A stretch of 64,000 nucleotides of DNA from Streptomyces flaveolus (GCF_014648815.1 NZ_BMRV01000005.1:12758-76757), one strand, 5' to 3'; shown: positions 10,249-19,017, counted from the first letter of the stretch. Notes: generated by a model from the sequence alone, not told the origin. Numbers and translations are program-made.

Positions 10249-12276
10249 GTGACGGATCAGGCGGTGGACACGGACGGCGTACGGCTGTCGGGCGACCCTG
10301 CCGAGGAAACTCGGTTCCTGGGCCGCACCCGCGAGTTGAAACAGCTGCGCGCCGACATCGAGCGGGCGGGGCTCGACACCATCTCCGGCCGCAAGGCGCC
10401 CCGCGCACGGGTGCTGCTCATCGCGGGCCGGCCCGGCTCCGGCCGCACCGCGCTCGCCGAGGAACTCGCCGCCCAGGTCGCCGACCGTTACCCCGACGGG
10501 GTCCTGCGGGCCCGGCTGAGCGAACCGGACGGCCGGCGCGTGCCCGTCGGGCGGCTCGCCCGCGACCTGCTCACCGAGCTGGACCGCCCGACCCCGCCCG
10601 GCGCCTGCGAGGACGACCTCACCGCCGCCCTGCGCGAGGCACTCGCCGACCGCCGGGTCCTGCTGCTGCTCGACGACGCCGCCGACGCCGAGCAGGTCGA
10701 CGCCCTGCTCCCGGACACCCCGGACTGCCTGGCCGTCGCCGTCTCCGAGGGCCCGCTGACCGGCATCGCGGACGTCCGCCCGTGCACGCTGGGGGGCCTG
10801 GACACGAAGTCCGCCGTGGAGCTGCTGTCCCGGTTCACCGGCTCGGTCCGCATCACCGTCGACCCCCGGGCCGCCGAGCAGCTGGCCGAAATCTGCCAGG
10901 CGCAGCCCGCCGCCCTCATCCTGGCCGGCGGCTGGCTCGCCGCCCGCCCCAAGGCGGCCGTAGCCGACCTCGCCAAGCAGGTGCACGCCGAGGACGACCA
11001 GGGAACGCCGCTCAGCCGCGTCTTCCGCTTGGCCTACGCGTCGCTGCCCGGCTCCGCCGCCCGGATGCTGCGCCTGCTCTCCCTCGCCCCGGCCGGCCTG
11101 GTCGACCCGCACACCGCGTCCGCGCTCGCCGGCTGCTCCGTGGGCGACGCGCGCTCGGTCCTGGACGAGTTCGTCGCCCTCGGCCTGCTGCACCCGGTCG
11201 GGTCGGCGCTGCCGCAGTACGAGGTCCCCGGCTGCCTGCATCCCCTGCTGAGGACCCTCGCCGCGCGGCACGACCGGCCCGCCGAGCTCCAGCTGGCCCG
11301 CGCCCGGATGCTGGAGCGGACGGTGCGGCTGCTGCAGTCGTGCCGGGCGATCACCGAGACCGACAGCGACCGGGCCCGCGAGAAGCTCGACGGCATGCCG
11401 CGGGCCCTGCGCTTCCCCACCCCGAGGGCCGCCGCCGACTGGCTGCGCCTCCGCCGGCCCGCCCTGCTGGCCGCGGCCCGGCTCGCGGTCGCCGACGGGG
11501 AGCTGGACACCCTCGCCCGCAGGCTGATGTCCCAGCTGGTGCGGGCCATGGTGGCCCACTTCGGCACCCAGGCGGCGGCGCCCGACCTGTACGACGTCCA
11601 CCGGCTCGTCCTCGACGTGGCGGAGCGCCGCGACCTGCCCCGGGAGAAGGCGGCCGCCCTGCTGAACCTGGGCGACCTGGACGCCCGGACCGGCCGTACC
11701 GCCGAGGCGCTGGCGCGCTACCGGGCCGCGCTGGACGCCGGACGCGCGGCGGACGACCCGTACGCGACCGGCCGCGCGATGGAATCCGTAGGCGGCGCCC
11801 ACCTGGAGCTCGGGGACTACGACCGGGCCGCCGACTGGTTCGGCCGGGCCCTCGCCCAGCGGCTCGCCCGAGAGGAGCGCGCCGACGCCGCCCGGATCTA
11901 CGGCCGCATCGCCACCGCCCACACCTACGCCGGCCGCTACGGCGAGGCGGCGCGGTCCTGGCGCGCGGCGGTCGCCGGGTACCGCAGGACCGGCGATCTC
12001 CCGGCCCACGCGCGGGCGTTGAGCGAGCTGGCCCGCGTCCAGGAGTACGCCGGGCGGCCCGAGGAGTCGCTGCGCACCTGCCAGGAGGCCGTCGAGTGGG
12101 CGCGCCGGGCCGAGGACGTCCGGCTCCAGGCCGCCCTGCACCTCAGGCTCGCCGACACCCTCGACCACCTCGGCGACCCCACGGCGGCCGGCCTGCACCG
12201 GAGCACGGCCGAGCGGATGTTGAGGGAGGAAGCCGCTGATGCCTGCGAAATCCGCAGCACATCCGATGAAGATTGA
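10249..12276 (+). CDS. STAND/NB-ARC-like ATPase with C-terminal TPR repeats
   Basis: A 675-residue protein. Residues about 20-300 form a STAND-type ATPase module: a GRTRELKQL entry motif, Walker A GRPGSGRTAL, Walker B VLLLLDDAAD, and a winged-helix-like segment around residue 250. The C-terminal 230 residues are tetratricopeptide-like repeats of about 40 residues (for example GRTAEALARYRAAL, GDYDRAADWFGRAL, GRYGEAARSWRAAV). No N-terminal DNA-binding domain or signal peptide is present, so unlike SARP regulators it is probably a cytoplasmic signalling or assembly ATPase. GTG 10249 is chosen because GGGAG at 10236-10240 sits 8 bases upstream; in-frame GTGs at 10228 and 10240 are alternatives. 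Its ligand and effector are unknown. Confidence 0.82.
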   Translation: MTDQAVDTDGVRLSGDPAEETRFLGRTRELKQLRADIERAGLDTISGRKAPRARVLLIAGRPGSGRTALAEELAAQVADRYPDGVLRARLSEPDGRRVPVGRLARDLLTELDRPTPPGACEDDLTAALREALADRRVLLLLDDAADAEQVDALLPDTPDCLAVAVSEGPLTGIADVRPCTLGGLDTKSAVELLSRFTGSVRITVDPRAAEQLAEICQAQPAALILAGGWLAARPKAAVADLAKQVHAEDDQGTPLSRVFRLAYASLPGSAARMLRLLSLAPAGLVDPHTASALAGCSVGDARSVLDEFVALGLLHPVGSALPQYEVPGCLHPLLRTLAARHDRPAELQLARARMLERTVRLLQSCRAITETDSDRAREKLDGMPRALRFPTPRAAADWLRLRRPALLAAARLAVADGELDTLARRLMSQLVRAMVAHFGTQAAAPDLYDVHRLVLDVAERRDLPREKAAALLNLGDLDARTGRTAEALARYRAALDAGRAADDPYATGRAMESVGGAHLELGDYDRAADWFGRALAQRLAREERADAARIYGRIATAHTYAGRYGEAARSWRAAVAGYRRTGDLPAHARALSELARVQEYAGRPEESLRTCQEAVEWARRAEDVRLQAALHLRLADTLDHLGDPTAAGLHRSTAERMLREEAADACEIRSTSDED

Positions 12277-12289
12277 TGCTTTGAAAGGC

Positions 12290-12317
12290 TAGACAGCGGG
12301 AACACCTTCATTAGACT
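12290..12317 (+). promoter_or_regulatory. Candidate promoter for ald
   Basis: TAGACA at 12290-12295 and TAGACT at 12312-12317 are 16 bases apart and match a primary-sigma-type Streptomyces promoter (TTGACA and TAgnnT). The resulting leader before the ald start would be about 95 bases. Confidence 0.5.
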
Positions 12318-12419
12318 GGCTCTGCCGCACGTTCTCCTGCGGTCTACCCCGGTGTGCCCGAGCCTGAGCGGGTATGCCTTGTAATAGCCCCATTCTCTGA
12401 GCCAAGGACCGTGATCCAC

Positions 12420-13535
12420 GTGAAGGTCGGCATTCCCCGCGAGGTCAAGAACAACGAGTTCCGGGTGGCCATCACCCCCGCCGGCGTGCATGAGCTGGTG
12501 CGCCACGGTCACCAGGTCGTCATCGAGCGTGACGCCGGCGTCGGCTCCTCGATCCCCAACGAGGAGTACATCGCCGCCGGTGCGCGGATACTCGACACCG
12601 CCGACGAGGTCTGGGCCACCGCCGACCTGCTGCTCAAGGTCAAGGAGCCCATCGCGGAGGAGTACCACCGCCTCCGCAAGGACCAGACGCTCTTCACCTA
12701 CCTGCACCTGGCCGCCTCCAAGGAGTGCACCGACGCGCTCATCGAGTCCGGCACCACCGCGATCGCCTACGAGACGGTCGAGCTCCCGAACCGCGCGCTG
12801 CCGCTGCTCGCCCCCATGTCCGAGGTCGCGGGCCGCCTGGCCCCGCAGGTCGGCGCCTACCACCTGATGGCCGCCAACGGCGGCCGCGGCGTGCTGCCCG
12901 GCGGTGTCCCCGGCGTGCTGGCCGGCAAGGCCGTCGTCATCGGCGGCGGCGTCTCCGGTTGGAACGCCGCGCAGATCGCCATCGGCATGGGCTTCCACGT
13001 GACCCTGCTCGACAAGGACATCAACAAGCTCAAGGAAGCCGACAAGATCTTCGGTACGAAGATCCAGACCGTCGTCTCCAACGCCTTCGAGCTGGAGAAG
13101 GCCTGCCTGGAGGCCGACCTCGTGATCGGCGCCGTGCTGATCCCGGGCGCCAAGGCCCCGAAGCTGGTCACCAACGAGCTGGTGTCCCGGATGAAGCCCG
13201 GAAGTGTCCTTGTCGACATCGCGATCGACCAGGGCGGCTGCTTCGAGGACTCGCACCCGACCACGCACGCCGAGCCGACCTTCCCGGTGCACGGGTCCGT
13301 GTTCTACTGCGTCGCCAACATGCCCGGCGCGGTCCCGAACACCTCCACCTACGCGCTGACCAACGCCACGCTGCCGTACATCGTGGAGCTGGCCAACCGC
13401 GGCTGGGCCGACGCGCTGCGCCGCGACCCCGCGCTGGCCAAGGGCCTCAACACCCATGACGGCAAGGTCGTTTACAAGGAGGTCGCCGAGGCGCACGGCC
13501 TGGAGCACGTCGAGCTGGACTCGCTGCTCGCCTGA
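12420..13535 (+). CDS. ald: Alanine dehydrogenase
   Basis: NAD-dependent alanine dehydrogenase, which interconverts alanine and pyruvate plus ammonia. The 371-residue protein starts MKVGIPREVKNNEFR, contains the KVKEP substrate-binding segment near 73-77, the catalytic His in TYLHLAASKE, the NAD-binding VVIGGGVSGWNAA near 175, and the MPGAVPNTSTYALTNATLP signature near 300. Full-length and well conserved. GTG 12420 is preferred because AAGGA at 12404-12408 is 11 bases upstream; an in-frame GTG at 12411 is only two bases from that site. A strong hairpin terminator follows, so it is monocistronic. Confidence 0.96.
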   Translation: MKVGIPREVKNNEFRVAITPAGVHELVRHGHQVVIERDAGVGSSIPNEEYIAAGARILDTADEVWATADLLLKVKEPIAEEYHRLRKDQTLFTYLHLAASKECTDALIESGTTAIAYETVELPNRALPLLAPMSEVAGRLAPQVGAYHLMAANGGRGVLPGGVPGVLAGKAVVIGGGVSGWNAAQIAIGMGFHVTLLDKDINKLKEADKIFGTKIQTVVSNAFELEKACLEADLVIGAVLIPGAKAPKLVTNELVSRMKPGSVLVDIAIDQGGCFEDSHPTTHAEPTFPVHGSVFYCVANMPGAVPNTSTYALTNATLPYIVELANRGWADALRRDPALAKGLNTHDGKVVYKEVAEAHGLEHVELDSLLA

Positions 13536-13608
13536 CCCGTCGCGGCCGGTACATCGGCTAAGTCAGCAACCGGGAAAGGCGATACGTCAACAGACGTCGT
13601 CAACCCCG

Positions 13609-13651
13609 CACACCCGGCCGGACCTTGCCCGACAAGGTCCGGCCGGGTGTG
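13609..13651 (+). terminator. Terminator hairpin after ald
   Basis: A 19-bp perfect inverted repeat, 13609-13627 against 13633-13651, with a 5-base loop. There is no long T run after it, which is common for Streptomyces terminators. It lies 73 bases past the ald stop. Confidence 0.85.
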
Positions 13652-13906
13652 TGTATGGTCACTTTGCGATTCTCGGCCAACTCGCCTCGAACGTAACGCT
13701 TCAACCGATTCGCGCACCGGTGAAACCTGCTGTGCGACGGCCGTACGCCCTTGACAGAGGGATGTTTCATTGCCGACACATCGGGCCGGGTCCGGCGGAT
13801 TGTGTTGCTGCGGACGGCCGACACGCCATAGAGTCGCCGAACGTCGGCATGGTGTCACGCTGACCTGTCGAGAAGTTTCCTGGTCACCAAGGAGGTAAGA
13901 CGACTT
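13652..13906 (+). promoter_or_regulatory. Leader and candidate promoter of the parA-scp operon
   Basis: Together with the ald terminator this is the 371-base gene-free stretch between ald and the parA-like gene. TTGCTG at 13805-13810 and TAGAGT at 13829-13834, 18 bases apart, form the best promoter candidate. A lone TTGACA occurs at 13751-13756 without a suitable -10. The parA ribosome binding site AAGGAGG is at 13889-13895. No parS-like site of the chromosomal ParB type was seen. Confidence 0.4.
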
Positions 13907-15079
13907 GTGAATGAGTCGACATTTACTCCCGGGGGTGGTCAACCAGGAATGCCTGCACGGGCCCACGGCCCCGGGCGTCTCGAGGCTGTCGGCTCCGTCG
14001 CTGTACGCACCTTCGCAGCCGCCCACCAGAGTCCGCAGGCAACTCAGACAGCACACATGAGTATGGATGGCCAACACGTGAACGCCATGGCCGGCGACGG
14101 AAGTGGCGCGCCCCGCAACCACTTCGCCGACTACGACGAACTGCCCGAGGGGCACTTCTACGATCCGGACGCGGAGTACGAGCCCGATCCCGAGTACGCG
14201 GCGACGCTCGCGCCCGACGCGGCCCGCCAGCGCCGCGAGCGCATCGGCCCGACCGGACGCCCGCTGCCCTACTTCCCGATCCCGGGCCCGCTGACCGATC
14301 ACGGCCCCGCGAAGATCATCGCGATGTGCAACCAGAAGGGCGGCGTCGGCAAGACGACGTCGACCATCAACCTGGGTGCCGCGCTCGCCGAGTACGGGCG
14401 CCGGGTGCTGCTCGTCGACTTCGACCCGCAGGGCGCGCTGTCGGTCGGCCTCGGCGTCAACCCGATGGAGCTCGACCTCACCGTCTACAACCTGCTCATG
14501 GAGCGGGGCATGGCGGCCGACGAGGTGCTGCTGAAGACGGCGGTCCCCAACATGGACCTGCTGCCCAGCAACATCGACCTGTCGGCGGCCGAGGTGCAGC
14601 TGGTGAGCGAGGTCGCGCGCGAGTCCACGCTCCAGCGGGCGCTGAAGCCGCTGATGGACGACTACGACTACATCGTCATCGACTGCCAGCCCTCGCTCGG
14701 CCTGCTCACGGTGAACGCGCTGACCGCCGCGCACAAGGTGATCGTGCCGCTGGAGTGCGAGTTCTTCGCGCTGCGCGGTGTGGCGCTGCTGACCGAGACC
14801 ATCGAGAAGGTCCAGGAGCGGCTCAACCCCGACCTGGAGCTCGACGGCATCCTCGCCACCATGTACGACTCGCGCACGGTGCACAGCCGTGAGGTGCTCG
14901 CGCGTGTCGTCGAGGCGTTCGACGACCACGTCTACCACACGGTCATCGGGCGCACGGTCCGCTTCCCGGAGACCACGGTCGCCGGTGAGCCGATCACCAC
15001 GTACGCCTCCAACTCCGTCGGTGCCGCCGCCTACCGCCAGCTCGCCAGGGAGGTGCTCGCCCGGTGTCACGCCGAGTGA
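13907..15079 (+). CDS. ParA/Soj-family ATPase
   Basis: A 390-residue ParA-family ATPase. An N-terminal extension of about 140 residues (low complexity, acidic around 75-95) precedes the ATPase core: deviant Walker A CNQKGGVGKTTSTIN near 144, LLVDFDPQGAL near 170, and IVIDCQPSLG near 255. These ATPases position DNA or protein cargo. This is the second, scpAB-linked ParA of actinobacteria (M. tuberculosis Rv1708 is the counterpart), not the oriC-linked one, and no ParB gene is adjacent. The start is GTG 13907, supported by AAGGAGG 11 bases upstream. Its 3' end overlaps the next gene by 16 bases, which indicates an operon with scpA and scpB and a role in chromosome organisation. Confidence 0.93.
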   Translation: MNESTFTPGGGQPGMPARAHGPGRLEAVGSVAVRTFAAAHQSPQATQTAHMSMDGQHVNAMAGDGSGAPRNHFADYDELPEGHFYDPDAEYEPDPEYAATLAPDAARQRRERIGPTGRPLPYFPIPGPLTDHGPAKIIAMCNQKGGVGKTTSTINLGAALAEYGRRVLLVDFDPQGALSVGLGVNPMELDLTVYNLLMERGMAADEVLLKTAVPNMDLLPSNIDLSAAEVQLVSEVARESTLQRALKPLMDDYDYIVIDCQPSLGLLTVNALTAAHKVIVPLECEFFALRGVALLTETIEKVQERLNPDLELDGILATMYDSRTVHSREVLARVVEAFDDHVYHTVIGRTVRFPETTVAGEPITTYASNSVGAAAYRQLAREVLARCHAE

Positions 15080-15633
15080 GTCTGCCGGGGGCCGACGAAC
15101 TCTTCCGTACGACAGGGGGGATGGCGCTCCAGGCGTCCACCCCGCGGCGACCGGGGGGCGGCGACGCCCGGGTACCGGCTCCGGCGGGGGAGAGCGACCA
15201 GGCGGCCGCCGAGGACGCGCCGCAGTCGGTGCCCGCCCAGGGCGGCGACGGCGAGGGCGCGGAGCACGCCGCGGCGGACGCGGAACCGGGCGCGGCGGGA
15301 GAGTCGCGCAGCCGGGGCGCGGAGCGTTCGGCGCGGCGCCCGGACCCCGGAACGGACGCGCAGGAAGGTTCTGCCGCCGCCCAGTCCCGCAAGCGCGGCC
15401 GGGCCGCCTCGCGGCGTCCCAGCGGCCGTGAGCGGCACGACGAGAAGATCACCGTGTACGTCTCCGCCGAGGAGCTGATGGATCTGGAGCACGCCCGACT
15501 GGTGCTCCGGGGCGAGCACGGGCTGGCCGTCGACCGCGGCCGGATCGTCCGCGAGGCGGTCGCCGTGGTCCTCGCCGACCTGGAGAGCCGCGGGGACGCC
15601 AGCATCCTCGTACGGCGGCTGCGCGGGCGGTAG
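15064..15633 (+). CDS. Small operon protein with C-terminal ribbon-helix-helix-like segment
   Basis: A 189-residue protein with two parts. Residues 1-120 are low-complexity, rich in Ala, Glu, Gly and Arg, and probably disordered. Residues about 125-185 are folded: a strand KITVYVSAEELMD followed by two helices (LEHARLVLRGEHGLAVDRGR, then IVREAVAVVLADLES), the strand-helix-helix pattern of RHH DNA-binding proteins or ParB-like centromere adaptors. The first domain is not otherwise recognisable. GTG 15064 overlaps the parA-like stop and has AGGGAGG 10 bases upstream; a GTG at 15076 sharing the parA TGA is the alternative. Its place between a ParA ATPase and scpA suggests it binds DNA or ScpA for that ATPase, which is inference only. 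Confidence 0.75.
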   Translation: MSRRVSLPGADELFRTTGGMALQASTPRRPGGGDARVPAPAGESDQAAAEDAPQSVPAQGGDGEGAEHAAADAEPGAAGESRSRGAERSARRPDPGTDAQEGSAAAQSRKRGRAASRRPSGRERHDEKITVYVSAEELMDLEHARLVLRGEHGLAVDRGRIVREAVAVVLADLESRGDASILVRRLRGR

Positions 15634-15651
15634 CGGTAGCCTGCGGGGGCC

Positions 15652-17205
15652 ATGACCTCGAACGACGCTCCCCGCCCCGGCGCCCCCGCCGGCCGTCGGC
15701 GCGCGCTGGGCAGGGGGCCCGGGATGCCTCGGGTGGCCCCGCCGCCCGAGGAGACCACGCAGGGCACCGGGCCCGCGGAGGCGCTGCCCGAAGCGGGGCC
15801 GGGTACGGCAGCGGAGCCCGACGCGGGGCCCGTCGGCCGGGAGGCCACCACGCCGGACGCCCCGGAAGCCCCGACGAGTTCCCGCCCCGAAGCGGCCGGG
15901 CCGGAGCGCGGGCCCACCACTCGCGGACATCTGCCGCAGGACGCCCCGGAGGCCTCGCCGGAGGGACCCGGGCCGGGGGACACGGCCCACGGACCGCGGC
16001 CGTCCGCCGCGGGACGTCCGGAGGCCTCGCCGGAGGGACCCGGGCCGGGGGAACGGCCCACGGACCGCGTGCATCCGCCGCACGGCGCTCCGGAGCACTC
16101 CGAAGCCATGCAGGCGGTCCCCGCCGTAGAGGTCCCGTCGCCGGGCGGGGTGACGCCACGTGCGGCGTCCGAGTCCGACGTGCGGGCGGCAGCCGGGCCG
16201 AGGAGGTCCGGCACCGTGGCGGAGGGCCCGGTGCGCGGTCCCGAGGGGGCCGCCGGCCCGTCTCCGGGGGGCTTGGAGCCCGTCCACGCGGATCCGGTCA
16301 CTTCGGCGGCGGGCGGGCCCGAGGGGTCCGCTTCCGGAGCGGCGTCCCACGGCCTTGCCGACGACGCGCCCCAGGGCGTGGGTGACGGGGTCTTCAAGGT
16401 CCGGCTCGCCAACTTCGAGGGGCCCTTCGACCTCCTCCTCCAGCTCATCTCCCGGCACAAGATGGACGTCACCGAGGTCGCGCTGTCCAAGGTGACCGAC
16501 GAGTTCATGGCGCACATCCGTGCCATGGGGCCGGACTGGGACCTCGACGAGACGACCGAGTTCCTGGTCGTCGCGGCCACCCTGCTCGACCTGAAGGCGG
16601 CCCGGCTGCTCCCGGCCGCCGAGGTGGAGGACGAGGCCGACCTCGCGCTGCTGGAGGCCCGCGACCTGCTCTTCGCGCGGCTGCTGCAGTACCGCGCGTA
16701 CAAGCAGATCGCGGAGATCTTCAACGGGCGTCTGGAGGCCGAGGCCCGCCGCTACCCCCGTACCGTCGGCCTCGAACCCCACCACGCCGAGCTGCTGCCC
16801 GAGGTCGTCATCAGCATCGGCCCGGAGGGCTTCGCCAGGCTCGCAGTGAAGGCGATGCAGCCCAAGCCCAAGCCGCAGGTGTACGTCGAGCACATCCACG
16901 CGCCCCTGGTGAGCGTGCAGGAGCAGGCCCAGATCGTCGTGGCCCGGCTGCGGGAGCTGGGTGAGGCCAGCTTCCGTGTCCTGGTGGACGACACCGAGGA
17001 CACCCTGACCGTGGTGGCCCGCTTCCTCGCGCTGCTGGAGCTGTACCGCGAGAAGGCCGTCGCGCTCGACCAGGAGACCGCGCTCGGCGATCTGCTGGTG
17101 CGCTGGACCGGCGGGGACGGGGACGCCGGGCCGGTGGTGACCGACGAGTTCGACCGGGAGCCCGGGGAGAACGAGAAGACCGAGGAGGAGCAGCAGGGTG
17201 AGTGA
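15652..17205 (+). CDS. scpA: Segregation and condensation protein A (kleisin)
   Basis: ScpA is the kleisin that bridges SMC heads with ScpB in the bacterial condensin. The conserved kleisin spans residues about 243-480: FKVRLANFEGPFDLLLQLI, HKMDVTEVALSKVTDEF, EFLVVAATLLDLKAARLLP, and the C-terminal winged-helix around EDTLTVVARFLALLELYR. Before it lies an unusual Pro/Gly/Glu/Ala-rich extension of about 240 residues, likely disordered, which makes the protein roughly twice the usual 250-270 residues. That extension contains a near-identical 50-base direct repeat. Start ATG 15652 follows a GGGGG stretch. The last 8 bases overlap scpB. Confidence 0.95.
   Translation: MTSNDAPRPGAPAGRRRALGRGPGMPRVAPPPEETTQGTGPAEALPEAGPGTAAEPDAGPVGREATTPDAPEAPTSSRPEAAGPERGPTTRGHLPQDAPEASPEGPGPGDTAHGPRPSAAGRPEASPEGPGPGERPTDRVHPPHGAPEHSEAMQAVPAVEVPSPGGVTPRAASESDVRAAAGPRRSGTVAEGPVRGPEGAAGPSPGGLEPVHADPVTSAAGGPEGSASGAASHGLADDAPQGVGDGVFKVRLANFEGPFDLLLQLISRHKMDVTEVALSKVTDEFMAHIRAMGPDWDLDETTEFLVVAATLLDLKAARLLPAAEVEDEADLALLEARDLLFARLLQYRAYKQIAEIFNGRLEAEARRYPRTVGLEPHHAELLPEVVISIGPEGFARLAVKAMQPKPKPQVYVEHIHAPLVSVQEQAQIVVARLRELGEASFRVLVDDTEDTLTVVARFLALLELYREKAVALDQETALGDLLVRWTGGDGDAGPVVTDEFDREPGENEKTEEEQQGE
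15946..16067 (+). repeat. Direct repeat inside the ScpA linker
   Basis: Two copies, 15946-15996 (51 bases) and 16018-16067 (50 bases), start 72 bases apart and are identical except that the second lacks one C. Each encodes PEASPEGPGPG. After the missing base the second copy is read in a different frame (DTAHGP in copy one, ERPTDR in copy two). Confidence 0.9.
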
Positions 17206-17860
17206 CGTGAGTGACGGGACCACGGAGTTCCCGGACGGGCCGCGTGACGTCGCCGCCCTCGACCTCAGGCCCGCCCTCGAAGCCGTCCTCATGGTCGTCG
17301 ACGAGCCCGCGACCGAGGAGCACCTCGCGAAGGTCCTCCAACGGCCCCGGCGGCAGATCGCGGACGCGCTGCGCGAGCTGGCCGACGAGTACACCGTCCA
17401 GGGCCGCGGTTTCGAGCTCAGGCTCGTCGCGGGCGGCTGGCGCTTCTACACCCGCCCCGAGTACGCCGCGGCCGTCGAGGGCTTCGTCCTGGACGGCCAG
17501 CACGCCCGTCTCACCCAGGCCGCGCTGGAGACCCTCGCGGTGGTCGCCTACCGCCAGCCGGTCAGCCGCAGCCGCGTCTCCGCGGTGCGCGGCGTGAACT
17601 GCGACGGCGTGATGCGCACCCTCCTGCAACGGGGTCTGGTGGAGGAGGCGGGCACGGAACCCGAAACAGGTGCGATCCTGTACGTGACGACGAACTACTT
17701 CCTGGAGCGGATGGGCCTTCGCGGCCTGGACGAGCTTCCGGAGCTCGCGCCCTTCCTCCCGGAGGCGGCGGCGATCGAGGCCGAGACGCTGGAAGGGGTC
17801 CCGTCGTTCGATCCGGACGCCCCGGATTCCGAGGACGCAGACGACAAGACGGAACTTTGA
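17198..17860 (+). CDS. scpB: Segregation and condensation protein B
   Basis: ScpB dimerises and binds ScpA in the SMC complex. The 220-residue protein has the two winged-helix domains of the family: LRPALEAVLMVVDEPATEEHLAKVL at 24-48 and LTQAALETLAVVAYRQPVSRSRVSAVRGVNCDGVMRTL (long motif spanning about residues 106-143), ending in a short acidic tail. GTG 17198 overlaps the scpA 3' end by 8 bases; an in-frame GTG at 17207 is possible. The stop is shared in TGATG with the rluB-type gene, so parA-like, RHH-like, scpA, scpB and rluB-type genes form one operon. Confidence 0.95.
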   Translation: MSDVSDGTTEFPDGPRDVAALDLRPALEAVLMVVDEPATEEHLAKVLQRPRRQIADALRELADEYTVQGRGFELRLVAGGWRFYTRPEYAAAVEGFVLDGQHARLTQAALETLAVVAYRQPVSRSRVSAVRGVNCDGVMRTLLQRGLVEEAGTEPETGAILYVTTNYFLERMGLRGLDELPELAPFLPEAAAIEAETLEGVPSFDPDAPDSEDADDKTEL

Positions 17861-18975
17861 TGCGAAGCAGCAGCGGCAGGAACAGCAGCGGAAACAACGG
17901 CGGGAGCCGTGGTGGCAACAGCGGCGGCCGCGGCGGGAGCAGCGGTGGCCGCGGTAACCCCCGCGGCGCCGGTAACAACCGCGACGACAGGCAGGGCGGC
18001 CGTCCCAAGAAGCCGCGCCCCGAGGAGCGGCGCTACGACGTGGGTCCCGGCGCGACCCAGGAGGGTCCCAAGTCGGGCCGCGGCCCCTCGGCGCGCGGCG
18101 GTGCCAAGGGCGGGCCGAAGAAGCCCCTGCAGCGGGGGCGCTCGGTCCCGGCCACGTCCCGCGAGTACGAGACGCGCGCCGAGGAGCGCAACCGCGAGCG
18201 GTACGCGGGCAAGAAGGACGTCAAGCTGCCCAAGACCTTCCCGGGCGCCGAGCAGGAGGGCGAGCGGCTGCAGAAGGTCCTCGCGCGCGCGGGCTACGGC
18301 TCCCGGCGGTCCTGCGAGGAGCTGATCGAGCAGGCGCGCGTCGAGGTCAATGGCGAGATCGTCCTGGAGCAGGGCAAGCGGGTCGACCCGGAGAAGGACG
18401 AGGTCAAGGTCGACGGTCTGACCGTCGCGACGCAGTCGTACCAGTTCTTCTCGCTCAACAAGCCGGCCGGTGTCGTGTCCACCATGGAGGACCCGGAGGG
18501 CCGGCAATGCCTCGGTGACTACGTCACCAACCGTGAGACGCGTCTCTTCCACGTCGGCCGGCTCGACACCGAGACCGAGGGCGTCATCCTGCTCACCAAC
18601 CACGGCGAGCTGGCGCACCGCCTGACCCACCCGAAGTACGGCGTGAAGAAGACGTACCTCGCGCACATCGTCGGCCCGATCCCGCGCGACCTCGGCAAGC
18701 GTCTGAAGGACGGCATCCAGCTGGAGGACGGGTACGCGCGCGCGGACCACTTCCGGGTGGTGGAGCAGACCGGCAAGAACTACCTGGTCGAGGTCACGCT
18801 CCACGAGGGCCGCAAGCACATCGTCCGCCGGATGCTGGCGGAGGCGGGCTTCCCCGTGGACAAGCTCGTGCGCACCGCCTTCGGCCCGATCACGCTGGGC
18901 GACCAGAAGTCGGGCTGGCTGCGCCGGCTGTCCAACACGGAGGTCGGGATGCTGATGCAGGAGGTCGACCTCTAG
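17860..18975 (+). CDS. rluB: 23S rRNA pseudouridine synthase, RsuA/RluB family
   Basis: A 371-residue pseudouridine synthase. Residues 1-120 are a Gly/Ser/Asn/Arg-rich extension that looks like an RNA-binding disordered tail. An S4 domain follows (ERLQKVLARAGYGSRRSCEEL near 127) and then the catalytic domain with the nucleophile Asp in GRLDTETEGVILLTN and the family block LNKPAGVVST. The typical RluB target is U2605 of 23S rRNA (E. coli numbering). The RluB label is from family and synteny (Rv1711 follows scpB in M. tuberculosis) rather than a decisive residue. ATG 17860 overlaps the scpB stop by one base. The strong hairpin at 18994-19047 can end this operon. Confidence 0.92.
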   Translation: MRSSSGRNSSGNNGGSRGGNSGGRGGSSGGRGNPRGAGNNRDDRQGGRPKKPRPEERRYDVGPGATQEGPKSGRGPSARGGAKGGPKKPLQRGRSVPATSREYETRAEERNRERYAGKKDVKLPKTFPGAEQEGERLQKVLARAGYGSRRSCEELIEQARVEVNGEIVLEQGKRVDPEKDEVKVDGLTVATQSYQFFSLNKPAGVVSTMEDPEGRQCLGDYVTNRETRLFHVGRLDTETEGVILLTNHGELAHRLTHPKYGVKKTYLAHIVGPIPRDLGKRLKDGIQLEDGYARADHFRVVEQTGKNYLVEVTLHEGRKHIVRRMLAEAGFPVDKLVRTAFGPITLGDQKSGWLRRLSNTEVGMLMQEVDL

Positions 18976-18987
18976 GGGTCCGGAGGG

Positions 18988-19017
18988 TTGTGACGGGCGG
19001 CCACCCCCTTTTATAGT
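18988..19017 (+). promoter_or_regulatory. Candidate promoter of the NrtR module
   Basis: TTGTGA at 18988-18993 and TATAGT at 19012-19017, spaced 18 bases, form a good -35/-10 pair. The -10 hexamer lies inside the left half of the NrtR-like palindrome, so repressor binding would block polymerase. Transcription would start near 19024, giving a leader of about 23 bases before GTG 19047. Confidence 0.6.

Noticed and set aside
13456-13863. Open frame crossing the ald terminator
   Set aside because: It includes the 19-bp terminator hairpin and out-of-frame ald sequence, so it is not coding.
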